A DNA stretch of 64,000 bases, from contig JANPNV010000054.1 of NCBI GenBank assembly GCA_031427625.1, forward strand, positions 1 through 64,000. The letters run 5' to 3'. A model generated the notes under the pieces. That model had not been told where the DNA came from and made no database searches. It was given only the letters and a program-made list of their open reading frames with translations. Positions within the stretch are counted from its first letter, which is position 1. Each line of letters opens with the position of its first letter. This document shows, one piece after another, positions 6,776 to 15,816 of the stretch. This stretch comes from JADKIH01 sp031427625. Lineage in GTDB: Bacteria; Bacteroidota; Bacteroidia; AKYH767-A; 2013-40CM-41-45. The translations under genes and the position numbers were made by a program.

Positions 6776-7780
6776 ATGGCAAAAGTAACTATAGACGGAA
6801 AAAGTATTGAAGTACCCGATGGTACAACAATCCTCAATGCCGCGCGCATGATCGGAGGCGAAATCGTTCCCCCGGCTATGTGCTATTATACAAGTCTCAA
6901 AACAAGTGGCGGCTACTGCCGTACCTGTATAGTGAAAGTCACAAAAGGTTCAGACAAGGATCCCCGTCCGATGCCTAAACCTGTTGCTTCTTGCAGAACC
7001 ACAGTTATGGATGGAATGGAAGTGCAGAACATTACATCACCCGATCTGCTCGAAGCTCGCAAAGGCGTCGTTGAGTTTTTACTCATCAATCACCCTCTCG
7101 ACTGCCCTGTTTGTGATCAGGCCGGCGAGTGTCATCTTCAGGATCTGTCATACGAGCACGGACTTTCGAAAACTCGCTATGAATTTAAGCGACGCACATT
7201 CGAACAAATTGATATTGGCGATAAAATCAAATTGCACATGACGCGTTGCATACTCTGCTACCGTTGTGTGAAAGTCGCAGAACAAATAACGGATCATCGG
7301 GTTCATGGTGTTTTTAACCGCGGAGACGTTTCAGAGATAAGCACATTCATTAAACAAGCGATCGATAATGATTTCTCCGGAAACATGATCGATGTTTGTC
7401 CTGTAGGCGCACTAACTGATCGTACTTTTAGATTCAAAAGCCGCGTATGGTATGTTAATCCTGTTGACGCACATCGCGACTGTCCTAAGTGCGCCGGAAA
7501 AGTAATGATCTGGATGAAGGGCAATGAAGTTTACCGCGTAACAGGAAGAAAAGATAAATACGGTGAAGTCATCGACTGGATTTGTAATGAATGCCGGTTC
7601 GATAAAAAGCATAGTAACGACTGGGTCATAGATGGACCAAGCGACATCAGCCGGCTTTCAGTTATTTCTCAAAATCATTATACATTAAAGGAGCCGGAAC
7701 ATAAGCCATTACTCAACGACATAGAAGTTGTTCCCGGCAGTAAAAAACTTTCTGCACCTGGACTAAATCAGGATAAATGA
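6776..7780 (+). CDS. nuoG: NADH-quinone oxidoreductase subunit G, short form
   Basis: A 334-residue subunit with the electron-wire region but without the long molybdopterin-like C-terminal domain of classical NuoG (about 700-900 residues). Ligand sets are visible for [2Fe-2S] N1b (Cys36, 48, 51, 73), the His-Cys3 cluster N5 (His106, Cys110, 113, 119), cluster N4 (Cys158, 161, 164, 208) and a further Cys4 set (236, 239, 270, 273) resembling the N7 site. The short form is common in Bacteroidota and the frame is intact, so it is not a broken gene. The last codons overlap nuoH by 4 bp. Confidence 0.95.
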   Translation: MAKVTIDGKSIEVPDGTTILNAARMIGGEIVPPAMCYYTSLKTSGGYCRTCIVKVTKGSDKDPRPMPKPVASCRTTVMDGMEVQNITSPDLLEARKGVVEFLLINHPLDCPVCDQAGECHLQDLSYEHGLSKTRYEFKRRTFEQIDIGDKIKLHMTRCILCYRCVKVAEQITDHRVHGVFNRGDVSEISTFIKQAIDNDFSGNMIDVCPVGALTDRTFRFKSRVWYVNPVDAHRDCPKCAGKVMIWMKGNEVYRVTGRKDKYGEVIDWICNECRFDKKHSNDWVIDGPSDISRLSVISQNHYTLKEPEHKPLLNDIEVVPGSKKLSAPGLNQDK

Positions 7781-8811
7781 TATCTACCTATATACTCATT
7801 AAGATAATCATCGTCGTATCAGTTTTCCTGGTATCGTTGCTCATCGCTATGTATTCAACATATGCTGAACGAAAAGTTGCTGCATTTATGCAGGACAGAC
7901 TGGGTCCCAACCGCGCGGGACCATTCGGAATATTACAGCCTCTTGCCGATGGTTTAAAAATGTTCATGAAGGAAGAAATTATCCCCGACGTTTCTAATAA
8001 ATTTTTATTTATTCTCGGACCAAGTCTTGCCATGCTCACTGCCTGCATGACAAGTGCCGTAATTCCCTGGGGTAAAGGACTAACTATTGACGGTGTATTT
8101 TATCCGATTCAGGTAACGGATGTAAACATTGGTATACTTTACATCTTTGGCGTAATGTCTATTGGTGTATATGGAATCATGATCGGTGGATGGGCATCAA
8201 ACAATAAATACTCATTACTCGGCGCATTGCGTGCATCTTCACAGATGATCAGCTATGAGATTGCAATGGGACTTGCTATTATCTCCTTAGTGATGATGAC
8301 GGGAACTTTAAGCGTTAGAGAAATTTCCGAACAACAAGCCGGTGGTCACTGGAATGTTTTTTATCAGCCACTCGGTTTTCTTATCTTCCTGATTTGCGCC
8401 TTTGCTGAAACAAATCGCGCTCCATTCGATTTGCCAGAATGCGAAACAGAACTCGTAGGAGGTTATCATACAGAGTACAGTTCGATGAAACTTGGCTTCT
8501 ATCTTTTCGCCGAATACATTAACATGTTCATCTCCTCCGCAATCATCAGCACATTGTATTTCGGGGGCTATAATATGCCATTCGTCGGTCGCTGGATTCA
8601 TGATCCGAATATCCTTAGTATGGTTGGAACAGTATTTCTGTTCACAAAAATATTCTTCTTCATATTCTTCTTTATGTGGGTACGATGGACGCTTCCACGC
8701 TTCCGTTACGATCAACTGATGAATCTGGGATGGAAAAAATTAATACCCATATCAATAATCAATATCTTTATAACAGGGTTGGTGATGTGGTTTATGGGTA
8801 AGGTGAAGTAA
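7777..8811 (+). CDS. nuoH: NADH-quinone oxidoreductase subunit H
   Basis: A 344-residue multi-pass membrane subunit at the junction of the two arms of complex I. YAERKVAAFMQDRLGPNRAG (residues 28-47) and QPLADGLKMFMKEE are the cytoplasmic loop conserved in the family. FAETNRAPFDLPE-E-ELVGGYHTEYS near residues 210-235 is the quinone-channel loop. About eight hydrophobic helices are visible. The start ATGA overlaps the nuoG stop. Confidence 0.97.
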   Translation: MISTYILIKIIIVVSVFLVSLLIAMYSTYAERKVAAFMQDRLGPNRAGPFGILQPLADGLKMFMKEEIIPDVSNKFLFILGPSLAMLTACMTSAVIPWGKGLTIDGVFYPIQVTDVNIGILYIFGVMSIGVYGIMIGGWASNNKYSLLGALRASSQMISYEIAMGLAIISLVMMTGTLSVREISEQQAGGHWNVFYQPLGFLIFLICAFAETNRAPFDLPECETELVGGYHTEYSSMKLGFYLFAEYINMFISSAIISTLYFGGYNMPFVGRWIHDPNILSMVGTVFLFTKIFFFIFFFMWVRWTLPRFRYDQLMNLGWKKLIPISIINIFITGLVMWFMGKVK

Positions 8812-8837
8812 AGTCAAAAGCTAAAAGTCAAAAAAAA

Positions 8838-9413
8838 GTGCAAGCACTTACAGACAAAAGAAAAGTCGTCGTCAAAAAGGAAATGACATTCCTTGAAAGA
8901 ATATACCTGCCTGCTATTATCGGCGGAATGAGAATTACTTTGAGGCATTTGTTCAAGAAAAAAGTGACAATCAACTATCCGGAAGTACAACGACCATTTG
9001 CTCCTGTTTATCGTGGACAGCATGTGCTTAAACGCGATGAGAACGGTGCCGAACGCTGTACAGCTTGCGGATTATGTGCAGTAGCATGCCCTGCAGAAGC
9101 AATTATAATGACAGCCGAAGAACGGAAGCCGGGAGAAGAGAAACTTTACAGAGAGGAGAAGTATGCTTCGATGTATGAGATAAATATGTTGCGATGTATA
9201 TTCTGCGGATTATGCGAAGATGCCTGTCCGAAGGAAGCGATATTTCTCACCGACAGAATTGTGCCTACCTCATTTCAAAGAGGTGATTTTATCTATGGGA
9301 AAGACAAACTTGTAGAGAAAATGGAGCAGCGAATCGATATAAGCAAGAGACAAACGAAGGAAGTAATCGAATTTAAAAAAGACAAATCCCTTCAGCATAA
9401 TATATTGAAGTAA
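8838..9413 (+). CDS. nuoI: NADH-quinone oxidoreductase subunit I
   Basis: A 191-residue ferredoxin-like subunit carrying clusters N6a and N6b. Two complete motifs are present, CTACGLCAVACP near residue 74 and CIFCGLCEDACP near residue 121. The proposed start is a GTG at 8838. An ATG at 8884 would shorten it by about 15 residues and leave MTFLERIYLP as the N-terminus, which also suits the family. The GTG start is preferred because it keeps the N-terminal extension and the frame is open in the short gap after nuoH. Confidence 0.93.
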   Translation: MQALTDKRKVVVKKEMTFLERIYLPAIIGGMRITLRHLFKKKVTINYPEVQRPFAPVYRGQHVLKRDENGAERCTACGLCAVACPAEAIIMTAEERKPGEEKLYREEKYASMYEINMLRCIFCGLCEDACPKEAIFLTDRIVPTSFQRGDFIYGKDKLVEKMEQRIDISKRQTKEVIEFKKDKSLQHNILK

Positions 9414-9458
9414 AGTTTATCCCCTGAGATATTAGATAAAAAAATAGACGATTAAGAA

Positions 9459-9953
9459 ATGACACTTTCACTTTTCTACTTTCTTTCATTCTTATCAATA
9501 ATGTGTGCGTTGATGGTTGTTGTATCTAAAAACCCGATTCACAGTGTGCTTTATCTAATTCTGACATTCTTTGCCATTGCAGGACATTATATTCTGTTGA
9601 ATGCTCAGTTTCTAGCCGCCGTTCACATTATTGTTTATGCAGGCGCTATCATGGTTTTGTTTCTCTATGTTATCATGATGCTGAATCTGAATGCCAGTGT
9701 GGAGCCTCATAAAAGTAAATGGGCAAAAATAGCAGCTACAGTTGCAGGTGGTTTGTTAATGATTGTTCTTGTTGCCGCCCTTCGCGGTTCTTCTGAATCC
9801 ATCGTGCAAGGGACAGGACCACAAGTAGGAATGATTAAAAGCCTTGGAAAAGTTTTGTATAATGAATTCATGCTCCCATTCGAAATATCGGCCATACTGT
9901 TTCTTTCTGCAATGGTTGGCGCAGTAATGTTAGGGAAGAAAGAAATAAAATAA
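9459..9953 (+). CDS. nuoJ: NADH-quinone oxidoreductase subunit J
   Basis: A 164-residue integral membrane subunit (ND6 family) with about five hydrophobic helices. The conserved block NPIHSVLYLILTFFAIAGHY at residues 25-44 and the AVHIIVYAGAIMVLFLYVIM segment around residues 54-73 identify it. The latter contains the pi-bulge helix implicated in coupling in complex I. nuoK follows 13 bp downstream. Confidence 0.95.
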   Translation: MTLSLFYFLSFLSIMCALMVVVSKNPIHSVLYLILTFFAIAGHYILLNAQFLAAVHIIVYAGAIMVLFLYVIMMLNLNASVEPHKSKWAKIAATVAGGLLMIVLVAALRGSSESIVQGTGPQVGMIKSLGKVLYNEFMLPFEISAILFLSAMVGAVMLGKKEIK

Positions 9954-9966
9954 AAATTAGTCAATA

Positions 9967-10296
9967 ATGGAAAATGTAAGTAGTATTTTTCGACTAGTGC
10001 CGTTAAACTATTATGTATTGTTAAGCACCTTGCTTTTTTGTATCGGCGTGATCGGCGTATTGTTCCGTCGCAATGCAATTATTATTTTCATGTGTGTTGA
10101 GCTAATGTTGAATGCTGTTAATTTATTGCTGGCAGCTTTCTCATCCTACCTTTCCGATCCTGCCGGACAAATCTTTGTCTTTTTTATTATGGCTGTTGCT
10201 GCCGCCGAAGTAGCCGTTGGTCTTGCTATCCTTACGATGATTTATCGTAACACAGGCTCAGTAGATATTAATTTCCTGAGCAGATTAAAGAACTAG
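9967..10296 (+). CDS. nuoK: NADH-quinone oxidoreductase subunit K
   Basis: A 109-residue membrane subunit (ND4L family) with three helices. It contains the two conserved buried acidic residues of the proton path: Glu in IFMCVELMLNAVNL and Glu in AVAAAEVAVGLAI. It is the last nuo gene in this cluster. The expected nuoL, nuoM and nuoN do not follow; instead a serine dehydratase gene starts 168 bp downstream. Confidence 0.96.
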   Translation: MENVSSIFRLVPLNYYVLLSTLLFCIGVIGVLFRRNAIIIFMCVELMLNAVNLLLAAFSSYLSDPAGQIFVFFIMAVAAAEVAVGLAILTMIYRNTGSVDINFLSRLKN

Positions 10297-10451
10297 TTTT
10301 TAATTTGGTCAAGACGAATAAGGATTGAGAATAACTCGAATTAAGAATCATTCAAAGCACTTCATTTTTCTTTCTGATTAAAAACAAATGTCGGGCTGGG
10401 ATTATCAGTTTCATATATGCCCGGAAATATCTTTTGACTTTTAACTTTACC

Positions 10452-10459
10452 TATCTTTA
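10452..10459 (+). promoter_or_regulatory. Possible -7 element for sdaA
   Basis: TATCTTTA differs from TAnnTTTG only in the last base and lies 5 bp before the sdaA ATG. A TTTG at 10433-10436 lies upstream, but only 15 bp away. If used, the transcript would be almost leaderless. Confidence 0.4.
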
Positions 10460-10464
10460 CTGCC

Positions 10465-11898
10465 ATGACTCAGAAAGAACAAATTTCAGTTTTCGATATG
10501 TTTAAAATCGGCGTCGGGCCATCAAGTTCTCATACATTGGGTCCCTGGCGAGCCGCTCATCGTTTTCTAAAATCTTTGGAAGAGAAATTGCTTTTTGATA
10601 AAACCACAAAAGTTAAAATACTTCTATACGGATCATTGGCAAAAACAGGGCGTGGACATGGAACAGACATAGCCGTAAAACTTGGTCTCAGTGGTTATGA
10701 TCCCGTAACATTCGATGTCAATAGAATTAGTGAAGTGGTTATGGATATCGATACAAAGAAGAAGCTAAAGCTAAATAGGAAGAAGGATATCGATTTTAAT
10801 TCTGATGAAGATATTGAGTTTCTCTTCTCCGAGAATCTTCCGTTTCATCCGAATGCATTAACCTTTATCGCATCATTGGATGATGGCAGCAAGATTTCTG
10901 AAACTTATTATTCAGTTGGTGGAGGATTTGTCGTAAAAGAAGGTGAAGAGAATTCCGGTTCTGCAAACAGCGTGGTGTTAAAATTTCCGATCGAAACCTC
11001 GGCCGAACTGCTCTCATATTGCAATCAGAACAACATGAGTGTTTCACAAGTCGTCATGGAGAATGAGAAGTGCTGGATGAAGGAGGATGAAGTGAGAGAA
11101 AAAGTAATGAATATCTGGAAGGTTATGACTGAATGCATCTACCGTGGATGCCATTCTGTTGGTGAACTCCCTGGTGGACTGAAGGTGATTCGTCGCGCAG
11201 CCAAAATGAATGAAAAATTTCTACCGGAGAAGAAATATAACAATTTTGAAGAATGGACGACAGCAATTCGAATCGGCGGTAACGATTTTAAATACACCCT
11301 CGACTGGGTTACATGTTTCGCACTGGCCGTAAATGAGGAGAATGCTTCCTTCGGACGAGTAGTTACAGCGCCCACCAACGGAGCAGCTGGTGTTATTCCA
11401 GCCGTACTTTTATATTATTCGATTTTCTTCAAGGATATTAATGATGACAAGATCATCCGGTTTTTACTGACCGCTTCAGAAATCGGCTGCATCTTCAAAA
11501 AAGGAGCAACAATCTCTGCAGCAATGGGTGGTTGTCAGGCAGAGATCGGAGTTTCTTCTGCAATGGCAGCAGGAGCTTTAGCGGAAAGCATGGGAGGAAA
11601 TCCAAAACAGGTAATGATGGCTGCTGAAATAGCGATGGAGCATCACCTTGGTCTTACATGCGATCCAATTCGGGGGCTTGTCCAGATTCCATGCATCGAA
11701 AGAAATACAATGGGAGCCATCAAAGCAATCACTGCTTGCCAACTTGCATTAAACAGCGACCCGGAAAAGGCAAAAGTTTCTCTCGATGACGTAGTCAGAA
11801 CGATGTGGAATACTGCAATGGAGATGAATACTAAATTCAAGGAAACTGCTGAAGGCGGACTAGCCACCAATGTTCCATTGGGCCTTAGTGAATGCTGA
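10465..11898 (+). CDS. sdaA: L-serine ammonia-lyase, iron-sulfur type
   Basis: A 477-residue single-chain L-serine dehydratase that converts serine to pyruvate and ammonia. The N-terminal beta domain has the motif FKIGVGPSSSHTLGPWRAA (residues 13-31). The alpha domain has TAPTNGAAGVIPAVL (301-315). Cys357 (GGCQAEIG), Cys399 (LTCDP) and Cys410 (IPCIE) are the expected ligands of the catalytic [4Fe-4S] cluster. It stands alone between the nuo cluster and a convergent stress-protein gene, with its own promoter-like element. Confidence 0.95.
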   Translation: MTQKEQISVFDMFKIGVGPSSSHTLGPWRAAHRFLKSLEEKLLFDKTTKVKILLYGSLAKTGRGHGTDIAVKLGLSGYDPVTFDVNRISEVVMDIDTKKKLKLNRKKDIDFNSDEDIEFLFSENLPFHPNALTFIASLDDGSKISETYYSVGGGFVVKEGEENSGSANSVVLKFPIETSAELLSYCNQNNMSVSQVVMENEKCWMKEDEVREKVMNIWKVMTECIYRGCHSVGELPGGLKVIRRAAKMNEKFLPEKKYNNFEEWTTAIRIGGNDFKYTLDWVTCFALAVNEENASFGRVVTAPTNGAAGVIPAVLLYYSIFFKDINDDKIIRFLLTASEIGCIFKKGATISAAMGGCQAEIGVSSAMAAGALAESMGGNPKQVMMAAEIAMEHHLGLTCDPIRGLVQIPCIERNTMGAIKAITACQLALNSDPEKAKVSLDDVVRTMWNTAMEMNTKFKETAEGGLATNVPLGLSEC

Positions 11899-11940
11899 TA
11901 TATATTTCACATATCTTCCTGAAATTTTCCATTAAGCAAT

Positions 11941-12843
11941 TTAATAAAACCTCAAATCAATCGTGTCGGTATTGAATTTTGGTCGGATACTTAAAACAGG
12001 AATCGGAGAGTGATTAACAATTTGCTGAGCAAATGGTCCTGTAAAATATTCCACCAAATTCATTTTGTCAAGATCAGACATTGATATTATAAGGTCAGCA
12101 CTAATATCTTTGGCTTGCTTAAGCACTACATCTCCTGCATAGGCGTTTGAGATTATCTTAGTTTTACACTCTACTCCATACTCTTTTGCAATAGCCTTGA
12201 TTTGCTCAGCCTCAAGTTTGATTTTTCTCAAATGTGACTTGGTAAATTCTGTATCAATTCCAAGTATATGAAGTGTGGAAGAAAGCATAAGAGCCAGATC
12301 AATCGCATAATTCACTTTCTCGCGTGAGTGCGGCTTATCACGAAATGGAACTAGTATATTTTTAAATACCTGGACTTTTGTCTTTTTTGGAATTGAGAGC
12401 ACGGGACATTTTGCATTACGGATAACGCGGAATGTGTTGCTGCCAACAAAAAATTCCGTTATGCCCGATACTCCATGAGTGCCCATTACAATTAGGTCAG
12501 CCTTCGTTTTCTTCGACTGTTCAATAATTTCATTTTCGATTTTTCCAGTACTTGTCATTACCGAGACTTTTTCAATTCCCTGTAATTTTAATTTATTGGC
12601 AAGATTGTTTAAATGTTGATTGCTTTGATCTATAAAACTATTTTGGTAGTCTGCAAGTGGAATCAAAGGCGTCATGCTGAAATAATCCGGCTCCAGGTTT
12701 TCATACAACCCCGCAGAGACATGCAGTAAAATAATCTCTGCCTTTAGTGTTTTTGATATTTTAGCGGCAACATCAAGAGCGCGTAATGAAGTTTTTGAAT
12801 AGTCAACTGGAACTAAAATTTTTTTTATTTGAAATTTTGCCAT
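11941..12843 (-). CDS. Universal stress protein with two tandem UspA domains
   Basis: A protein of about 300 residues from the ATG at 12843. A longer in-frame start at 12906 would add 21 low-complexity residues and is unlikely. Domain 1 (from MAKFQIKKILVPVDYS) ends with the nucleotide-site pattern GTHGVSGITEFFVGSNTFRV. Domain 2 (from VFKNILVPFRDKP) has a degenerate counterpart around MSDLDKMNLVEYFTGPFAQ. The tandem layout is common in Bacteroidota. The ligand and role are unknown. It converges on sdaA with a 42-bp gap. Confidence 0.9.
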   Translation of the reverse strand: MAKFQIKKILVPVDYSKTSLRALDVAAKISKTLKAEIILLHVSAGLYENLEPDYFSMTPLIPLADYQNSFIDQSNQHLNNLANKLKLQGIEKVSVMTSTGKIENEIIEQSKKTKADLIVMGTHGVSGITEFFVGSNTFRVIRNAKCPVLSIPKKTKVQVFKNILVPFRDKPHSREKVNYAIDLALMLSSTLHILGIDTEFTKSHLRKIKLEAEQIKAIAKEYGVECKTKIISNAYAGDVVLKQAKDISADLIISMSDLDKMNLVEYFTGPFAQQIVNHSPIPVLSIRPKFNTDTIDLRFY

Positions 12844-13143
12844 AGGATTTAAGTTTAAAAAAGTGAAAGTATTCTTATTGTTCTTTTTTCCTGTTTCGAA
12901 ACCCAAACGTATGTTGTTTGCGTTAATTTAAATTTGGACATCTACTGATTAACTTTATGATGAATATTGCTTTTTTAAAACGCGTCCTTTTCACATAATA
13001 ATAATCAAAAGTAAAAGTACAATTTAATAAAAAAAACGCTATAAATTAAATTTATTTGATAAAACTAGGCGTATATTAAAATAAATAATTACCGATACAT
13101 ATGTAAAGGAATAAAAGTTATTAATCAATAAATCAAAAATAAA
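12844..13143. other. AT-rich intergenic region
   Basis: Three hundred bases, very AT-rich, with no supported gene. A CAAACGTA at 12904-12911 reads TACGTTTG on the minus strand and could be a -7 element for the stress-protein gene. No matching -33 element was found at the usual distance. Confidence 0.35.
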
Positions 13144-14931
13144 TTAATCCAGTTTAAGTACCGCTAAAAAGGCCTGTTGTGGAATTTCCACATTTCCTAC
13201 CTGACGCATTCTCTTCTTTCCTTCTTTCTGCTTCTCAAGAAGTTTTCGTTTACGCGAAATGTCTCCTCCGTAACATTTTGCCGTCACATCCTTTCGGAGG
13301 GCCTTAACTGTTTCTCTTGCGATAATTTTCGCGCCAATACTTGCTTGTATAATTATTTCAAACTGCTGACGCGTGATTAACTCCTTAAGTTTCTCGCACA
13401 TCTTCTTTCCAAAATCAAATGCATGAATCTTATGCACCAATGCTGATAATGCATCTACCGGTTCTCCGTTAAGACGAATGTCCAGTTTTACAAGATCACT
13501 CTGCTGATAGCCGATCGGATGATAATCAAAGGATGCATATCCCTTAGAAATAGATTTCAACTTATCATAAAAATCGAAGACGATTTCCGCAAGAGGCATA
13601 TTGAAAGTAAGTTCAACGCGATCAACCGTCAGATAATGTTGTCCGATAATTACACCACGTTTACCAATGCATAATGTCATAATCGAACCAATAAATTCCG
13701 CTTTCGTGATTATCTGAGCTTTGATATAGGGCTCTTCAATTCTTTCCAGGTAATTAGGATCCGGCATCTCACTCGGATTGTGAATGTTTAATATTTCTCC
13801 ATTCGTAAGATAAGCCGTATAGGATACGTTAGGAACAGTAGTAATCACTGTCATGTTAAACTCCCTTTCCAGACGCTCCTGAATAATCTCCATGTGGAGC
13901 ATTCCTAAAAATCCGCAACGGAATCCAAAACCCAGAGCAACGGATGATTCAGGTTGAAATACAAGTGATGCATCGTTAAGCTGTAACTTCTCCATCGACT
14001 TTCTCAACTCTTCGTATTCATCAGTATCTACCGGATAAATTCCGGCAAAAACCATTGGCTTCACTTCTTCAAAACCTTTTATTGCTTCCAAACAAGGACG
14101 TGCAACATGAGTAAGGGTATCACCAACTTTTACCTCGCTGGCATCTTTTATGCCCGAGATAATATATCCAACATCACCGGCTTTTACAACTGGCCGCGGT
14201 TCCTTTTCAAGTTTTAAAATTCCAATTTCATCAGCAAAATATTCTTTGCCTGTTGCAGCAAATTTTACTTTATCGCCTTTTCGTATCTCGCCCTCCATTA
14301 CCCTGAAGTAGGCAATAATACCGCGGAAAGAATTAAAAACTGAATCAAAAACTAATGCCTTCAACGGCGCTTCCGGATCGCCTTTCGGAGCAGGAATTTT
14401 ATGTATAATAGCAGCTAGTATGTCATCAATTCCTAAGCCTGTCTTTGCTGAAGCAGGAATGATATCTTCTCTGTTACATCCTACAAGATCTACTATTTGA
14501 TCTTTTACTGTTTCCGGATCCGCACTGGGTAAATCAATTTTATTAAGGACAGGGATTATTTCTAAACCATGTTCTAATGCCAGATATAAATTCGAAATTG
14601 TCTGAGCCTGTATTCCCTGTGCTGCATCAACGATGAGTAATGCTCCTTCGCATGCTGCTATCGATCGGGAAACTTCATATGAAAAATCGACGTGTCCGGG
14701 AGTGTCAATAAGATTCAGAATGTAATGTTCATTGTTGTATTCATACTTCATCTGGATGGCATGACTTTTAATCGTAATGCCTCTTTCCCGCTCCAGATCC
14801 ATATCATCCAATACCTGCGCCTGCTGGTCTTTTTTGCTGATTGTCTTGGTTACATCAAGCAAGCGGTCGGCAAGCGTACTTTTCCCATGGTCAATATGGG
14901 CAATAATGCAGAAATTTCGGATATTTTTCAA
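13144..14931 (-). CDS. lepA: Elongation factor 4 (LepA) GTPase
   Basis: A ribosome-associated translational GTPase. The conserved N-terminus KNIRNFCIIAHIDHGKSTLADRLL with P-loop, DTPGHVDF and NKIDLPSADP are intact, followed by EF-G-like domains and the LepA-specific C-terminal domain. The frame is open further upstream to an ATG at 15015, but the family begins at the residue encoded by TTG at 14931, giving 595 residues, the usual length. The extra 28 residues have no family counterpart, so a TTG start is chosen. It diverges from the PaiB-like gene. Confidence 0.93.
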   Translation of the reverse strand: MKNIRNFCIIAHIDHGKSTLADRLLDVTKTISKKDQQAQVLDDMDLERERGITIKSHAIQMKYEYNNEHYILNLIDTPGHVDFSYEVSRSIAACEGALLIVDAAQGIQAQTISNLYLALEHGLEIIPVLNKIDLPSADPETVKDQIVDLVGCNREDIIPASAKTGLGIDDILAAIIHKIPAPKGDPEAPLKALVFDSVFNSFRGIIAYFRVMEGEIRKGDKVKFAATGKEYFADEIGILKLEKEPRPVVKAGDVGYIISGIKDASEVKVGDTLTHVARPCLEAIKGFEEVKPMVFAGIYPVDTDEYEELRKSMEKLQLNDASLVFQPESSVALGFGFRCGFLGMLHMEIIQERLEREFNMTVITTVPNVSYTAYLTNGEILNIHNPSEMPDPNYLERIEEPYIKAQIITKAEFIGSIMTLCIGKRGVIIGQHYLTVDRVELTFNMPLAEIVFDFYDKLKSISKGYASFDYHPIGYQQSDLVKLDIRLNGEPVDALSALVHKIHAFDFGKKMCEKLKELITRQQFEIIIQASIGAKIIARETVKALRKDVTAKCYGGDISRKRKLLEKQKEGKKRMRQVGNVEIPQQAFLAVLKLD

Positions 14932-15114
14932 AAAACAGGAGTAATAATTAATATGAAATTGATAGGGTCGCGAAGTTAACAATTTTATCGGATTTTTGGG
15001 AGGATGTGAATTCAAAGGTCAATAGGCAAAAGGGCTTACCCAGATGCGATTGGAAACATAAACCGCTTTGATATTTAGAGTTTAATCATGTTGAATCAAT
15101 TTGCAAAAAACAAA

Positions 15115-15122
15115 TAGCTTTG
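15115..15122 (+). promoter_or_regulatory. -7 element for the PaiB-like gene
   Basis: TAGCTTTG fits TAnnTTTG and ends 4 bp before the ATG at 15127, so transcription from it would give a leaderless or nearly leaderless mRNA. No clear TTTG was found at the -33 distance. Confidence 0.45.
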
Positions 15123-15126
15123 TCGT

Positions 15127-15744
15127 ATGTATATTCCTCCCTACTATAAAAACAACAATCTCGAAGAAATTAAACAATTCATTCGTGATAATGCATTTGC
15201 TGTTTTGATTTCGAATGGGAAAAATGCTCCTGACGCATCTCACATTCCGCTCGAATTAATCGAAGGAAGTGACGGACATTCATATTTACAGGGGCACGTT
15301 TCGCGTGGAAATCTTCAATGGAAAAACTTTTCTTCGAATGACGATGTACTGGCGATTTTTCAAGGGCCGCATTCATACATATCTTCCGGATGGTATAATC
15401 ACATAAATGTTCCAACATGGAATTACATTGCAGTTCATGTAACAGGGAAAATCGAAATTGTAGAAGAGGGTGAAATGTACGAGTCGTTGAAAAAACTCGT
15501 CGATCATTATGAGTCAGGCTCCGAAAAACCTGTAAAGGTTGAAGAAATGCCTCACGATATGATGGAAAAGTATATGAAGGGAATTGTAGGGTTCAAAATT
15601 CAAATAGAAAAGATCGAAGGGAAATGGAAGCTTAGTCAGAATCGTGACGATGAAGACTACAAAAATATAATTGATCAACTTCAAAAACTTAATGACATAA
15701 ATGCCGGATTGGTCGCAGAAGAAATGAAAAAATTAAAAAAGTAA
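15127..15744 (+). CDS. PaiB-family FMN-binding protein
   Basis: A 205-residue member of the PaiB family, whose Bacillus namesake is described as a negative transcriptional regulator with a flavin-reductase-like split barrel. The start MYIPPYY is characteristic, followed by ASHIPL near residue 37, GHVSRGNLQW, the IFQGPHSYISSGWY segment and VPTWNYIAVHVTG. Members probably bind FMN, and the regulatory role is doubtful outside Bacillus. It is a single gene followed by murI. Confidence 0.88.
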   Translation: MYIPPYYKNNNLEEIKQFIRDNAFAVLISNGKNAPDASHIPLELIEGSDGHSYLQGHVSRGNLQWKNFSSNDDVLAIFQGPHSYISSGWYNHINVPTWNYIAVHVTGKIEIVEEGEMYESLKKLVDHYESGSEKPVKVEEMPHDMMEKYMKGIVGFKIQIEKIEGKWKLSQNRDDEDYKNIIDQLQKLNDINAGLVAEEMKKLKK

Positions 15745-15800
15745 CTTCTGTTATGATCACTAAATTTTTCATTCTGTACATCCTTCATCATAATCATTGT

Positions 15801-15808
15801 TAATTTTG
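15801..15808 (+). promoter_or_regulatory. -7 element for murI
   Basis: TAATTTTG fits TAnnTTTG and lies 8 bp before the murI ATG, leaving at most a very short leader. Confidence 0.5.
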
Positions 15809-15816
15809 CCGACAAT

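Noticed and set aside
6776..7780. nuoG as a truncated pseudogene
   Set aside because: The frame is intact, all cluster ligands are present and the short form is usual in Bacteroidota; nuoH overlaps its stop.
8308..8715. A 135-codon minus-strand open frame inside nuoH
   Set aside because: It lies antisense to a well-supported nuoH with clear family motifs, has no recognisable product and is best explained as a shadow of the coding strand.
10392..10423. Terminator hairpin between nuoK and sdaA (CGGGC / GCCCG)
   Set aside because: The stem is only five base pairs with a loop of about 22 bases and no T-tract, too weak to list.
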